Part shown: piece after piece, positions 24,069-36,513 of the stretch
Position numbering within the stretch: position 1 is the stretch's first letter
Layout of the letters: each line of letters opens with the position of its first letter
DNA from: Gymnogyps californianus
Lineage: Eukaryota > Chordata > Aves > Accipitriformes > Cathartidae
DNA length: 64,000 nucleotides
Assembly: GCF_018139145.2 (NCBI RefSeq)
Contig: NC_059500.1
Coordinates: 33,337,437 to 33,401,436 of the forward strand
Direction of reading: 5' to 3'
Position numbers and translations under genes: made by a program
The notes under the pieces: model-generated
Database searches by the model: none
What the model saw: the letters and a program-made list of their open reading frames with translations, nothing else
What the model was told of the DNA's origin: nothing

Positions 24069-27000
24069 CACCAGAAAACGAACGTGGAAGAACAATTCAT
24101 CGGTTTTTTGTCACAAAGAAGTTAAAACCTCGAAATACCTGTCTCTCAGTAGTCTGAGAGAAAAAGCTTTTCTGAAGCCTGCTGCACCTCTGCGCCTGTG
24201 AAACTTGTGTTGATGTCAACGAAAACGTCCAAGTTCCTGAAACTCAGTTAAGGCTGTATCTAAAATGACAGCTCCAAGTTCCTAAGATAGCAATGGATAA
24301 CCTAAAGGAAACCTGAAGGCCAATATTTTTGTTTGCTTAATTATAGTTCTCCATGTCATGACCTTTCTCAAGCAACCTTGCTTTCTTTGTTCAAAAATAA
24401 ATGAACATCACAGGGCTGAGATAGTAGCTATTTTGCTATGTTTTTGTAAAACTCTGTCCTCTTGACACAACTGCACATGAAAACACCAAGATATACTTAA
24501 ATTTTGCTAGAAGCCTAATCACGTGGGGGTTTTGCCTTTGGTCTGCTTTCCTGTCAGTGGAGGAAAAAAAAAAAACACCTGTCTTTGCACCTGGCTGTGT
24601 GTTCACCCCCAGTGACACAGGTGCTCTTCCTGGTGGAGACAGAAGCTGCACACGGGTGCTACCTGTGTACGAAAATAAAAGGAGAGGGCCCAACACTGGT
24701 TCTTGAAATCACTCAGTAAACCTTGGCAGAAGGCAAGTGAGTTAAATTAAGCAGAAATGTAGATGTTCACTGGAGTGGGAACATTAATAAAAGCACTTGG
24801 AACCCAGCCTTGCAAACAGATCTGCAGTGACAGCCCTTACCACCATGGAGACCTTGTTGCAATGGATGCCTCGCCTCTTAGAACAGAAGCTTAAATATGC
24901 ATCTAGACCTATACGCACCTCAAATCTATGTGTTTAAATGTGGTTTCTGACGATTTTTTTGTCTTTAAGCATCTGAATTTTGCAGTGATGCTTTTCAAGC
25001 ACTTGTCTCCAACTCAACAGACTGTTTTGTGAGAAACAAAATTAATGAGCCTGGTCACCAGTGGATTGGTGTCCTTTATCCTATAAACTTCCTTCCACTG
25101 CAGCAGTGTGACTCCTTGGCATATTCGCTGTGATATGCCTTCTGGATGAGAGATGTTAAATGTCACGGTCAGTACAGAGCTACCCTTCTGCTTTCTGCTT
25201 GGGAGCCGCCAGCTGGCCAAAATGCATGGTGGCTTCATTCAGCATGCTTTTCCCCCACTGGGGGACACAGATGGAGAGATTTCTGTCCCCTTCCTAGGAG
25301 AAGATCTGCAGGAAACTTGTAGGAATGTAACAGATGAAAAAAAATGAACCCAGCTGGATCACTTTGTTGAACTAGTCCCTGGGTTAAACATTCCTGGGAA
25401 GGAGTCAGAGAGGAAGGGGAGAAGGAAAGGAAAAGAATTGGACTGATACACGATTACATGATCCAAGTCTCATTTCTTTAGGAGGCAGGCTAAAAATATA
25501 TGGCCTGTAATAAGGCCCAGAATTACAGCTGACAGCTTTATACGCCCTGATCACCGTAGTATCTATGTGCATTCCAGTAATGCATGTCACATGTTGTTCT
25601 TTCATCATCTCCCCAGGAGAAGTGGGTGTAGTTGTCTCTCATTACAGTAGGATTTGTGTGTGTGTATGATTGGGGGGGATTTATTTTATATTCTGCGCAT
25701 AGAGTTTTGATCAACCACATACACTCCAGAAGGCAACATCAAGGAAAAATGTGGAAGGTCTGGAGCATCCTCAGTCCCTGCAGTTCATTCCACAGACAAG
25801 ACAAAGACCTGAGAGTATTTGTCTCCTGAAGGAACTCATTTTACCCTTTGGATACCCTGGGCACGTGTCATGCATCACCCGAAGATAAAGACCAAGAACT
25901 AGAATTTGATCTGAAATGCTATGAGAGGTGAGGCTATAGGACAGAGGGTGGTTTTGTTGTTCTTACCATGCCTTTTGCCAAGGCAGCACAAGTCAGTATT
26001 CAGCTGGAGTTCCCTAATTGCTGAAAGTTTCCTGTTCAAGTCTATCTCACAGCTCCAGTCCTGCTCTGCAGGAACTCAGGTTTGGGTATCCAAGGTCCAG
26101 CAACTTCACAAGAACGGGACGGAGCCTTCTTGCCAGCAGGGCATGATAGAAAATAGACATGATATTGGTAGAGTATAGAGCAAAGCTGACTGGAAAGTGA
26201 TGCTGTCACTGAGCAAAACAATGAGCTATGATCTTGCAAACACGTGCACATGTGGCTTTGTTTACTTCCACGTGTTGCTGCACTCGTAGTTAATCCAGAT
26301 GGCCATGCGATTAAAGATGAATCAGAATCTTTACCAATGAAAGTCAGCCAATATTTTCAGAATTGGCTAAGCCTACATGCAAATTTTTTGTTATTTTGGG
26401 GAGTTAGATGCTAATAAGAGAGATAAAAAATACAATATAAATGAGAACAATACAGAAAGAGCTTTCTTTAAGGACCTAGGAGGGAATCTGAGATTATGTA
26501 TCACAGGCCAATTTGGATGGGAAGACACTGTGCTAGGAGTGCTATGCTTAAAGAAGTGAGACAATCCCTTGTATGTACTGTGTGTAATTTAAAGACACAA
26601 ATAGAGAGTCAGAGAAGTAGAACATATAAGCAAGTAAGCCTAGTGGTTGTTATTTATAGTTACTGGAAGAAGATAGAACATTGTGTATGTGCTTTTTAAT
26701 TGGCCAGAAATAGGAAATAAGTTCATCTTGTGTCCAAGCTCTTTTTACATTACAGGGATAGTACATTATGGAGCTTTGCATTCCTGCCAACATTCACTGT
26801 CAGAACAGTAAATTGCCAGTTTTCACAAAGTTGCATATGCCTCCATAAATATATATTCAGCAGGGGCATATGCCTTCTCATTTTAAGGTTATATTTTAAC
26901 ACATTTGATTAGAGAGATGCATGTGCTGGGAGCCTGCTGCATTTACTATATTCAAAAAGAAGAAAAACCCCTCAAATTTACGTATGATACCTCCTTTCTT

Positions 27001-30000
27001 GTTTTTGGAAAATGAAGGTGGCAGACCTGCTAGTCATGCTAAGTCACACAAGCGCTTTTTCAGTCTCCCCACGTCAAAGGAAATGGAGAGTAGTTAACTA
27101 TTTGAGGTAAAATTCTGGTCCCATTGAGGTTAATAAATTATTTTGCCTATGGGATCACAAATTCACATGACTATTTTTAGGACTGATAGTGGCAGGGAAA
27201 TGGAAGATGATGCTGAAACACTTCTCTGCCTGATCTACTACTTAGAAGATGTGAACTCTTAGTGTTCACATGTGAAGATAGTCATTGAATGCCTTATTAT
27301 TCCACTGAGCAGGGCTGCTGGCTTTGGAAAAGAAGGTGGCCCCCTGGAGGTTTTACTTCAGTATTTTGTGTTCCTCAGAGAAGGTAACAGAGAAGGGAAT
27401 AGCATCTGCAGCAACTTTGACACAACCTAATTTTGCAATGAGAAACCTGCAGTAGCACCTACGGTCCAAAACGAACTGTCAGCCTCTTGCTCATCACCTT
27501 GTCCTGCAGTGCTTTTATCTGGAATGATCACAGCACAGCTCCTTCTTTGAGGTGTGCCACCAACACTCCATACTGACATGTTTCCACCTCCTATCTTTGT
27601 GTCCAAACTGATGAGAACAGGGCTTCCACTCCCTTAAAACAGTAGAACAGTAACATCTTCTCAGATACCACTGGAAGGTTTTGGCAGAATATCCTATGTT
27701 TTGGCTTTGGAAGGACAGGGTGGTGTTTGGAGAGGAGTGGCTGGCATGCCATAGAACCATAGAACATTCGCCCTGGAGTCCAGGCCTGTTGCTGGCACAT
27801 GGGTCTACAATGACCTTTCTCACACACCTGAATCTGCTACTTGTGTTGACGAGGAAAATAGGATTGAGGCATGCACAATGCAGGGTTGTGTTTGACTGTA
27901 CACCAGAAGAAGAGCTGGAAGAAGCAGCCACCCCTTCTCTGTATATTATATGCAACTAGCACCCACTGCCAGAACTAATGGAAAACCTCCATCTCACTGA
28001 TAAAGGCTATGCCATAGACAAAAGCTATTATAAAAATGCTGTTATCATTCACTTTACAAAATAAAGGGGGGGAAAAAATCTGGCACTGGCTACAGAAGAA
28101 AACCTCCACAGTCTGGATGAATAAGGAACAAGGGATTCATCATCTCCTATATGATTAAGAAGCTTGCTTTTAGCTTCCATTTTTTTTCTTCACAAAACAG
28201 ACCTTATTAAAAATAAAACAAAGGCAAATTGCTCTCTGATTGCTATTCCAGCCTCCGTCAGCGGTGTATATTGGGAAATGGGACAAGTCCACATTTGGAG
28301 GAGGACCTCCGTCCTCCATATCTTTGAGATAATAATGCTATATTTTAGAAAAGCGCTTGAACTATGGTTGAAAGTGCTGTATGCCAGTTCTCTTATTACA
28401 AAACCTCAGTAAGGAAAAACGTGGGCCCTCTGAAACCATCTCAGATTGTAGAAGGAAGGCAAATGGCACTTGCTTGCTGATACAGAGGTAATTCAGACCT
28501 ATAACAGTAACTTGTGGTACACTTAGAAGTTTGTAGCATTATGAACTGCAGAAAGTATAGAACTTTTTGTCGCTAGGGTCCTGTTCTTCTGTCAATGGTG
28601 ATGAAAAGCACTGTGGATAGGGCAAAGCTGTGCTGCAACATACAATTCAAGAAGCATCTTGCTATTTCAAGTTTTGCCTTTTTTTTTTTTTCCTCCTGTT
28701 GGGGAAAGCATCACACTTAACGTGCTGGGTTACTCAAGTTCAGTCGCTTACTCCTGAGAAGTTTCAGCTTGCATTTTTTTAACAATCATCTCCTCAACTT
28801 ACTCTTCCTCTACAATGTAAATGACCATGTCAGGGTAAAGCAGCAGGCTCTGAAGGTAAAGTAAGGCTACAAAAAGAATAAACTTGTTACTTAAAGTCAG
28901 GATGAGTGTTTTCCTTTAGAAGCAACACTTGGCTGTGATTTCAGTTTTGGATCAAACAGTTACAGAATTGCTGATGAAAAGCCTTAAACAGGTTTAAGGA
29001 GATGCTTAAACTTCTAAGCTTCTCTTTAGTTCTTGCAAATCTAGTAAATCCATCCTGTTTGATGCCACTATCTTTCTGCAGACCTCTTGAGGAGGGTGAA
29101 GTGCTATAAAATGGAAGTTTCTGAAGTCCTGTAAAGTGCAGGGTATAGTTAGATGACGTGGATGAACTTACCTAAAGCTCTCTGCTATAACAAGGGCACA
29201 GCTCTGCCTCCTGGGAACTCTTGGATACTTTCAGACCCCTTCCTGAGTGGACTTAAGTTGCTGAACTGGAAGAAAGTTTTAATTTCTCACCCCCCACTGC
29301 CCAGAAATTTGTCATCTTGCAGAATACACCAGAACTGGGTTGCAAATGGTGTCAAACGCTAAAGACACTGTAGGATGGGGCCGTATGGGAACTGCTCACT
29401 TTCACCATAGCAGATCAGCTGGCTTCTTATTGAACCATACTCCAAAAGCTAAAGTCCATAATGAATCCTAGTGAATTTCAGTTTGCTGTTCTAGCTGGGT
29501 ATTGTGTCTGGATTCTCCCCCCTGTGAAGACACATCTGTCAAGTGTTCCTGTTTAAATTCCTAGTGATGAGAGAAGACTGAATACCACCATGGTAGAAAG
29601 AACAGAAATGCTGCAGGTAGGGATTAGTTTCTGTGTTAAAGGAGCTATTAAGTAGAGCAAAAATACCAATAACTTTCTCCAGTGCTTATTACAGACTATT
29701 CAACTTAAAACAGTTGACTTTTCCGTAACCCATCTTTCTCCTCCTCCTGAAAATATATTTAACTTAAGCATTCTGTCTGTCTACCTCACATCCCTACGCC
29801 AACAATGATGCACTAACAAAACTGCAGTAACCCTTGATAAAATGGTATTTTTGCCACATGATAAATGGATTTGCAGTTGTGTTGCAGAGAGAACTGAAAT
29901 GTGATTCCTTTCCATCAGAAAGTATAACAACTGGACTCAATTACCACAAACTCTAGTCCATAGGACCAAGCACTGTTCCCATAATATCAGAGAAACATGT

Positions 30001-30627
30001 TTTCTCTGTTCACTGGCTTTGTAATGATGGAGAATTATGCCACAAGCAACCCTAAGGAGGGCAAAAGACCATATATTAGCATGGAATTTTTTAAGAACAT
30101 AACTGGACTCTAAGGGAGAACTCCCACACCTTAGGCCAGGAAATTTTTAAAGACACTCTTAGGGTTTCTTACTTTCATTTTATACTCTGAAATTAGTAGC
30201 ATTCAGAGACACATGTTTGGAGTTAATAAATGCTGTTTTTATTACAGATTTGGTTCTTTTGGCTCAATTATAGTTCATTCTATTTTTGTTTTCTCTTGTG
30301 ACTGGGAGTAACTCAAGTATTAAGGTGCTCAAAGCTTGCTGTAGTAGGTAAAATAGACTTAAGTGCAACATATGTTCATCCCATTAGAAGAAAAATAAAC
30401 TATTCAGTGTTCATGTGTTAGTAACAGCTCTGTCAAATTGTGGTGATTGTTCTGTAGATACGACTCTGCTTCAGTGAGAGTTTGCTGTCCTTAATCAAGT
30501 GTCCTTTTCATTTACAGTAAATGCCCTCTTCTCCATTTCAAATGAGCACTTAGGATAGACTCCTAGACTTCTTCAAGGAAGTCTCTTACAGACCTACAGC
30601 TTACATGTACTAACAATCTAGAAACCC
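24069..30627. other. AT-rich intergenic DNA between CpG island 1 and C5orf63
   Basis: No exon is recognisable. Overlapping frames at 27515-27959 (146 codons minus, 92 codons plus) resemble no family I can confirm. If the synteny reading is right, this is the short spacer between MARCHF3 (5' end) and C5orf63 (3' end), which lie in tandem on the minus strand. Confidence 0.5.
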
Positions 30628-31764
30628 TGTGGTGGGTTGACCGTGGCTGGACACCAGGTGCCCACCAAAGCCGCTCTATCACTCCCCCTCCTCAACTGGA
30701 CAGGGGGAGAAAATAAAACGAAAGGCTCGTGGGTCGAGATAAGGACAGGGAGATCACTCACCAATTACCGTCACGGGCAAAACAGACTCGACTTGGGGAA
30801 AAATTAGTTTAATTTATTGCTAGTCAAATTAGAGCAGGATAACGAGAAATAAAACCAAATCTTAAAACACCTTCCCCCCACCCTCCCTTCTTCCCAGGCT
30901 TAACTTTACTCCTTATTTTCTCTACCTCCTCCCCCCGAGCGGCGCAGGGGGACGGGGAATGGGGGTTTGGGTCAGTTCATCACACGTTGTTTCTGCCGCT
31001 CCTTCCTCCTCAGGGGGAGGACTCCTCACACTCTTCCCCTGCTCCAGCGTGGGGTCCCTTCCACGGGAGACAGTCCTTCACGAACTTCTCCAACGTGAGT
31101 CCTTCCCACGGGCTACAGTTCTTCACGAACTGCTCCAGCGTGGGTCCCATCCACGGGGTGCAGTCTTTCAGGAACAGACTGCTCCAGTGTGGGTCCCCCA
31201 TGGGGTCAGAAGCCCTGCCAGCAAACCTGCTCCAGCGTGGGCTTCTCTCTCCATGGGTCCACAGGTCCTGCCAGGAGCCTGCTCCGGCACAGGCTTCCCA
31301 TGAGGTCACAGCCTCCTTTGGGCATCCACCTGCTCCGGCATGGGGTCCTCCCTGGGCTGCAGGTGGATATCTGCTCTACTGTTAACCTCCATGGGCTGCA
31401 TGAGGACAGCCTGCCTCACCATGGTCTTCACCACGGGCTGCAGCGGAATCTGCTCCGGCGCCTGGAGCACCTCCTCCTCCTCCTTGTTCACTGATCTTGG
31501 TGTCTGCAGAGTTGTTTCTCTCACATCTTCTCACTCCTCTCTCTGGCTGCAGTTGCCATAGCAGTTTTTTTCCCCTTCTTAAATCTGTTATCCCAGAGGC
31601 GCTACCACCGTCGCTGATGGGCTCGGCCTTGGCCAGCGGCGGGTCCGTCTTGGAGCCGGCTGGCATTGACTCTATCGGACACAGGGAAGCTTCTAGCAGC
31701 TTCTCACAGAAGCCACCCCTGTAGCCCCCCCACTGCCAAAACCTTGCCACGCAAACCCAATACA
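30628..31764 (-). mobile_element. Solo ERV LTR, long family, minus strand (30.6 kb)
   Basis: This 1137-bp element starts TGTGGTGGGTTGACC and ends AACCCAATACA on the plus strand, both termini of a bird LTR family I recognise. On the minus strand it begins TGTATTGGGTTTGCGTGGCA and ends CCACCACA. It is flanked by AACCC and AACAC, a 5-bp target-site duplication with one mismatch. Its middle (31040-31470) is a degenerate array of GCTCCAGCGTGGG-type words spaced roughly 45-50 bp apart. On the minus strand a TTTAAGAAGG motif sits in the U3-like part, and AATAAA is found at 30818-30813. The left end shares words (CTCGTGGGTCGAGATAA, CAGTTTAAT-like) with the 10.0- and 14.25-kb LTRs, so they are related. 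Open frames inside (up to 132 codons) are artefacts of the repeats. Confidence 0.88.
30813..30818 (-). terminator. AATAAA poly(A) signal in the 30.6-kb LTR
   Basis: The plus strand reads TTTATT, giving AATAAA on the minus strand about 190 bp from the LTR 3' end. It is the first canonical signal I see downstream of the C5orf63 stop codon on that strand. The 276 bp between stop and LTR hold only variants (CATAAA near 31990, GATAAA near 31777). Confidence 0.5.
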
Positions 31765-32040
31765 AACACATTCCACTTTATCTGCTGTTATGGAGCAGCA
31801 TTTCTTCTGTCAATGAAAAGCCAGCCTAGGATAGCAGCAAATGAATGGTACAGAAAAGGTTGCTACTGGTGCAGATGGGCTGGATGATTAATACAAAACA
31901 GAATACAAGTCACTCAAGATTTTTAGGATACTGGTACCATACGTTCTAAGAAACGTAAGGCCAGATAATGAATACTGCTTTTTCACACAATTTATGTTGC
32001 ACAGTCCTTTCAGATCGACATCAGAGCAGCTGCATTTTCT

Positions 32041-32220
32041 TCACTGGTTTCCATCATTTTGCAACTCCAGCTTCATAAGCTGGTCCTCAAACTTTTGAAT
32101 GTCTACTTGATGCTTCATTAGGAACTTCCCATTTAAATGAAAAACAGGTATGTCATATTTGTATTTATCGTACCACACTGAGTTCTCTGGAAGGGTAATA
32201 TCCACCTCCTGTAAAATAAA
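32041..32220 (-). CDS. C5orf63: C5orf63 coding exon C (C-terminal 59 residues and stop)
   Basis: The acceptor is TTTTCTGTCACAG and the exon starts TTTATTTTACAG, reading FILQ then EVDITLPENS. A second AG inside (end of TTACAG) would drop four residues; the first one restores the conserved FILQ, so I prefer it. The frame runs through DKYKYDIPVFHLNG and ends NDGNQ with TGA at 32043-32041. Confidence 0.92.
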   Translation of the reverse strand, partial: FILQEVDITLPENSVWYDKYKYDIPVFHLNGKFLMKHQVDIQKFEDQLMKLELQNDGNQ

Positions 32221-35200
32221 CTGTGACAGAAAAGAAATATGTTAGTACCTACTGGACACTGAAAATCAATTCCTGCTTGTCTTTTGATCAATATTTTTTT
32301 CAGAAATGCAAGGCTGTTTTCTTGGTGCTTTTGGATTTATTCCTCCATGTTGTAGACAATTGCCCATTTTGTGGGTACAAAATGTATGTAGCCACAATCC
32401 TTGGGTGTGTGTCCGTCCACAAACGATTCTCTCCCTCGTCCAGGACGATATTCTTGATCCTCTGTGCAGAACCACTCTCCTGTGAGCACCAACCACAACA
32501 CATACGCAACTGGCAACACAACAGCTGCCTGTTAGGCAGCAAGTGCAACACCTCTTAATGCTTCTGTTAACAGTTTCTTCCTTCAAGAAAGAGATCAAAG
32601 CCTGGTTGAAGAACGGCAAAAATTGCAATCACATACAGTTCCAATATTTGAAGGCCCACTTACAAAAATCCTTCCCAAATGATATCATTACGTGCCTCAT
32701 AAAAGTTGCAAACTCCTTTATCAGACAAGGCAATAGTATTTACAAAAGCAGTGGTTTTAAAAACTATTGCGACAAGGTATATATTGGTTTAGTTTGCCAA
32801 CGCTTATTTGAGTAGCATTGTCGCAAAATGCTTTTGGATAATGAGTTTTATGGAAATCAGTGCTGAAAAGAGGTCACCCATGAAAGAATAACGGATGAAA
32901 ATAAATCCAAGCAATCTTCTTTTACAAAGAAAGAATCCTGATTAACTGTTCTTTCTATATAGAAAATGTACACAGTATTGCAATACATTACCCTTCTCTT
33001 ATACGGCTCAAGCACTTCTTTTGCTTCATCACATAGAGGACATGGTTTCTAAAGGAAAATATTCAGACCAACTTAAAGCATACAGTAAAACACATAGATC
33101 ATTCATACTGTAAAGTAACATACACAGACAGGAGTGATCATTACTTTAAATGTGGGTTCCCTCCCCTGTACCACCCTGTCTTACTGCTTTCTAAATCTTT
33201 ATCAGTGCAGCATGGATGAAAAGAAAATAAACTATTCAGCCACAGAATTTAATTATTTCTCATGTGCCATTATTCTTCTCATGGTGCAAATTAACAGCTC
33301 TTCTAAACACTGATTCAAGGGCATGGTTTGGAAGGTTACGCACAAACCCCTTCTTTTGCTCAGCAGCAATGAATATTCAAAGCATTGCCATCACCAGCTG
33401 AAAACAACTGTGGGTACCACTCTTGATAGAAGAATTTCCCTTGATAGAAGGGGAATGAGGAAGTCACATGAGTAATTTCTAATCCGTTTCAGATTGAGTC
33501 ATTTGGGTCAGTTCAAATAGCAAAAGAATGTGATTTAAGATAACCTGGCTGACTTTCCCTGAAAGGAATTAAGCATGATCCTCGAACCTGCAGAGCTGGG
33601 AGGATAGTAACCTCCAGCAGGGAGAACTGGCAAACAGCTGCAGTGTTTTGACCTGTAATGGGGTCAAAGAAAACCTCTCATTTTTGAAAACTCCCTGGTC
33701 TTCCACTACAGTTATACAGCTGACTTGTGCTGATCATGATCATGATCATTAGAGCAGAGCATACCTGAAGAAGTGACCCACATGACGGCATGTTGCTTCA
33801 GTGTTTGTAATGGCAAAATTTGGCCTATAATTGACATAGCGAAGTATACAGTGGTGAAGGTGATGGCTCTGTCCCTCTGCCATGAAATACCTCTCACAGC
33901 TGGAAAACACCTTCTCCTCTCCCTCCCACTTAAAGTCTTCCTCAGGCTTGTTTAAACATAGAGTTAATCTGAAACAGCTACTTTTTATTTCCTGCGTGTG
34001 AATTAATTTGGATTAAATACTCTACTTTTAATTCACATCTAATCTAAATTGTCTTTCCTACACAGACAAGTCCTTATGCCCTGAAAACCTATGCAAGATG
34101 CTAAAGATCAACAGTGCTGTATTTTTGCCAGTTCTTGTTGCTTTTGGAGGGACTGATATACGTGATATTGGTGACTGAAAGGAATGTCCCAGAATCCTGG
34201 ACATCAGTTTTGTAACATGCCAGGCTCCCTACAGCTAAAGTAGGACATACTCGGTTCCCTTAGGCTTGTGGAGAGCTTTCTAACATAACAGTCACATAAA
34301 AGCATTTGACAAACTAAGTTGACTTTTAGCAAAGAATATGTTTTCACTCCTGCTCTGATGGCAAGCTTAAGCACTACATGGGACTAATAAGATTGACACT
34401 GGTTTAAAATCAGATAGCGAACTATTTCAACTAACAGTGAAACCTGTTTAAACAGTCCATTTATATTAGTACATATTTTTCAGCAGAACAGTGCAACAGT
34501 AGGTCTCTGCCATTACTTGCTTTATGTTAACTTGTAACAGGGCTGCCTGGATAAAGCTGTCTTGGACAACCTTCTCTCTCAGATGTATGTTACAGTGGCA
34601 AAAGGGACTCCTACTGCTGAGGTAGTAAAAATCCCTTCTCAAAGTGACATACGCTGTGCTGACAGCTAGATCTGTTAGACAATACACATGGTGGAAGGGA
34701 CAGTTTTATTTCTACAGATAATTGCCATTTATGCTGCATACTTAGACTGCAGTTTTGTGGTCATTTTAAGCTGGCACTGATGCTGAAGAAAGCATACCCA
34801 TCTTCCTGTTACTGCTTCTTTTGTGCTGGCATAAGCACTCGAACAGCTGCACAGTAGAGCTAGACAGGAGAATTGATCCGAGTTAGTAGTAAACTTGCAA
34901 AAAAAAAAAAAAAAAGTTTTTTTTTTAACCTGGAGCAGTTGTTGCACGAATGCTTGTGTTGGCATAAAAGGAGCCTGCGAGGGGAAAACCATTTGGCAGT
35001 GCTAGCTTCTATCAGTTTGAAGTGGCTGCAGAAGTCATAGCTCCCTCCTGCCTTCTCCTCCCCTTTTCTCCTTATTCTTAAAAATAGGAAGGAGGGGAAA
35101 AAGGAGTTAATTAGCATAAACTAAGAGTGCAGATTATATTTATTTTAAAGTAGTCTGCATTTTGCTTTGCAACTGCCAGTGGTATCAGACATGAAAAACA

Positions 35201-36513
35201 TTTTAAGTTAAAAACACATTCAACAAGAGGCCACTTTAGAGAACTACTTGGAACTCTGCTATTAGAAAATTGGATTTCATACAGTGTCTTACTAGTTAAA
35301 AATTTCAAGACACAAAAATCATACAAAGAGCTTTTTTCCAGTTATTAACCCAAAGGTAACCTCCTTATTCCCTACCTTATCACACTTGGATCAGGAATGA
35401 GTTGATGCTGAATCAGGCAGGGGGAGAGAGAGCTGTAACTTTAAAGTATAGTTCTTCTTACAGCATGCATTGCTCTGATTAATAAACAGATGGTGACCTT
35501 TTATTTTTTAACCTATTCACATGTTACACTGCTTAAACACTCCTTTACAGCTAGGGATGGAATGAACAAACGTTGCGTAGGAGGAGGAAATCCTTTTAAT
35601 CGCATCCATCTCCAACAAATACCGCCATACTAATGTTAACATTCTCAGTGCTTTGCATTTCTAGTTATTCTCCTCTTGAAGGCTACATCAGCCATATAAA
35701 TGCAGCATAGCCCGCCATGTGCCATCCTATCTAAAAGTGCAGAAGACCTCTGCAGATAACACAGGCCCTTGATAACAATTCAGGGAAGGTAACAGTTCAC
35801 AAATGACCATTCCTGCTCACCACATCTGTTTTCTAAATATGCTTAAGAATCCTATCTGCTCATGCCACAGACAAACCTTTGACTGCATTTTATTCCTGTT
35901 AGCATTACATAGCCAATAAAGCAAAAAGAGGGTAAAGCACAATCTACTTCTTCCTCATGCGCTACCAACACTACTTGCATGTATTTTCAGTCTCGCAGGT
36001 AGTGCTGAAATTAAATATAAGTGCTTTGAAGAGCCTGCTTTGGCTGTTGATGCTTGTTCTGGGCAGATTATGTATAACAACTCATCTTTGTTCTCCATTT
36101 CCATGATGAAACACTGGCAGTTAGAGAAAAATTTTCAACTAGTAAATGGACCATAGTGTCACTGAGACACAACTATCTTGAAATCTTCATTTGTTGGTTG
36201 TAACTACTTGCTTGCTACAATGACAGCAGGACTGTGCTGTAAAGCCTGGTGTAAAAGATACCTCCAAAGTTAAATGCCCAATACTACACAAATTTGAAGG
36301 GGACAAAAACCATGGCCAAGCCATTCATCTAGGATTCATCAAAGCTGATAAATACGCAGTCTTGCCCAGCTTTATTCTGTAAACAACTTTCACCTTGGTG
36401 AATAAAGTCAACACTGGCTTATTTGCGCTGGCCGAACAGAGTTGTCTCCCCAGTGGACTGGATGAATGTCTTGCTAGTTGCAGTGTTCTGCTCAGAAAAC
36501 AAAGCACCATCAT
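32041..36513 (-). CDS. C5orf63: C5orf63 homologue, glutaredoxin-like protein (three coding exons)
   Basis: Exons 36513-36394, 33048-32992 and 32220-32041 join in phase to a 118-residue protein ending in TGA. I assembled it from canonical AG/GT sites and recognise it as the vertebrate C5orf63 / yeast YDR286C-type small thioredoxin-fold protein (glutaredoxin-like, DUF836), usually about 115 aa. The N-terminus (1-31) contains Arg and Ser but no acidic residue, like a mitochondrial presequence. The first strand (PVLTLFTK, 33-40) is followed by the CPLC motif (Cys43, Cys46) and the helix DEAKEVLEPY. The EVDIT strand and the DIPVFHLNG segment come next, with the cis-proline candidate at Pro84. The predicted role is thiol-disulfide chemistry, but the real substrate is unknown for the family. 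No stop, frameshift or missing catalytic residue is seen. The last exon is the longest and includes the helix FEDQLMKLEL. Confidence 0.9.
32221..32991 (-). other. C5orf63: C5orf63 last intron with an unassigned minus-strand frame
   Basis: This 771-bp intron contains a minus-strand open stretch of 60-120 codons in two or three frames (32628-32266). One frame has a hydrophobic run (LPVAYVLWLVL) but no domain I can name. It could be chance, or a decayed retrocopy. It has no obvious poly(A) tail. Confidence 0.6.
32992..33048 (-). CDS. C5orf63: C5orf63 coding exon B (CPLC active-site exon)
   Basis: This 57-bp exon is too short to stand out as an open frame. It is bounded by TTCCTTTAG on the acceptor side and AGAAGG/GTAATG at the donor. 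It is phase 0 at both ends and encodes exactly 19 residues from KPCPLCDEAKE to PYKRR, including both cysteines of the CPLC motif. Its neighbours in the gene continue the frame without a break. Confidence 0.92.
33049..36393 (-). other. C5orf63: C5orf63 intron between coding exons A and B
   Basis: A 3345-bp AT-rich intron with GT donor at 36393-36392 and AG acceptor at 33050-33049. It holds an ATGATC microsatellite-like palindrome at about 33732-33749 and a poly-A run with an adjoining poly-T at about 34899-34926. No repeat family or nested gene is recognisable. Confidence 0.8.

Noticed and set aside
23024..24100. Frames of 170-294 codons in CpG island 1
   Set aside because: They overlap in several frames on both strands and translate as Arg/Pro/Ala/Gly-rich, low-complexity sequence with no domain.
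27750..27775. CR1-like tail word (CATAGAACCATAGAA)
   Set aside because: The sequence after it lacks the GTTGGAAGGGACCT segment expected next to a CR1 tail, so it is probably chance.
27515..27959. Possible DNA-transposon (Harbinger-like) or retrocopy remnant
   Set aside because: The overlapping frames gave only a vague impression of similarity. No catalytic motif, terminal repeat or poly(A) tail was found.
30959..31771. Plus- and minus-strand frames of up to 132 codons near 31 kb
   Set aside because: They are translations of the repeat array inside the 30.6-kb LTR.
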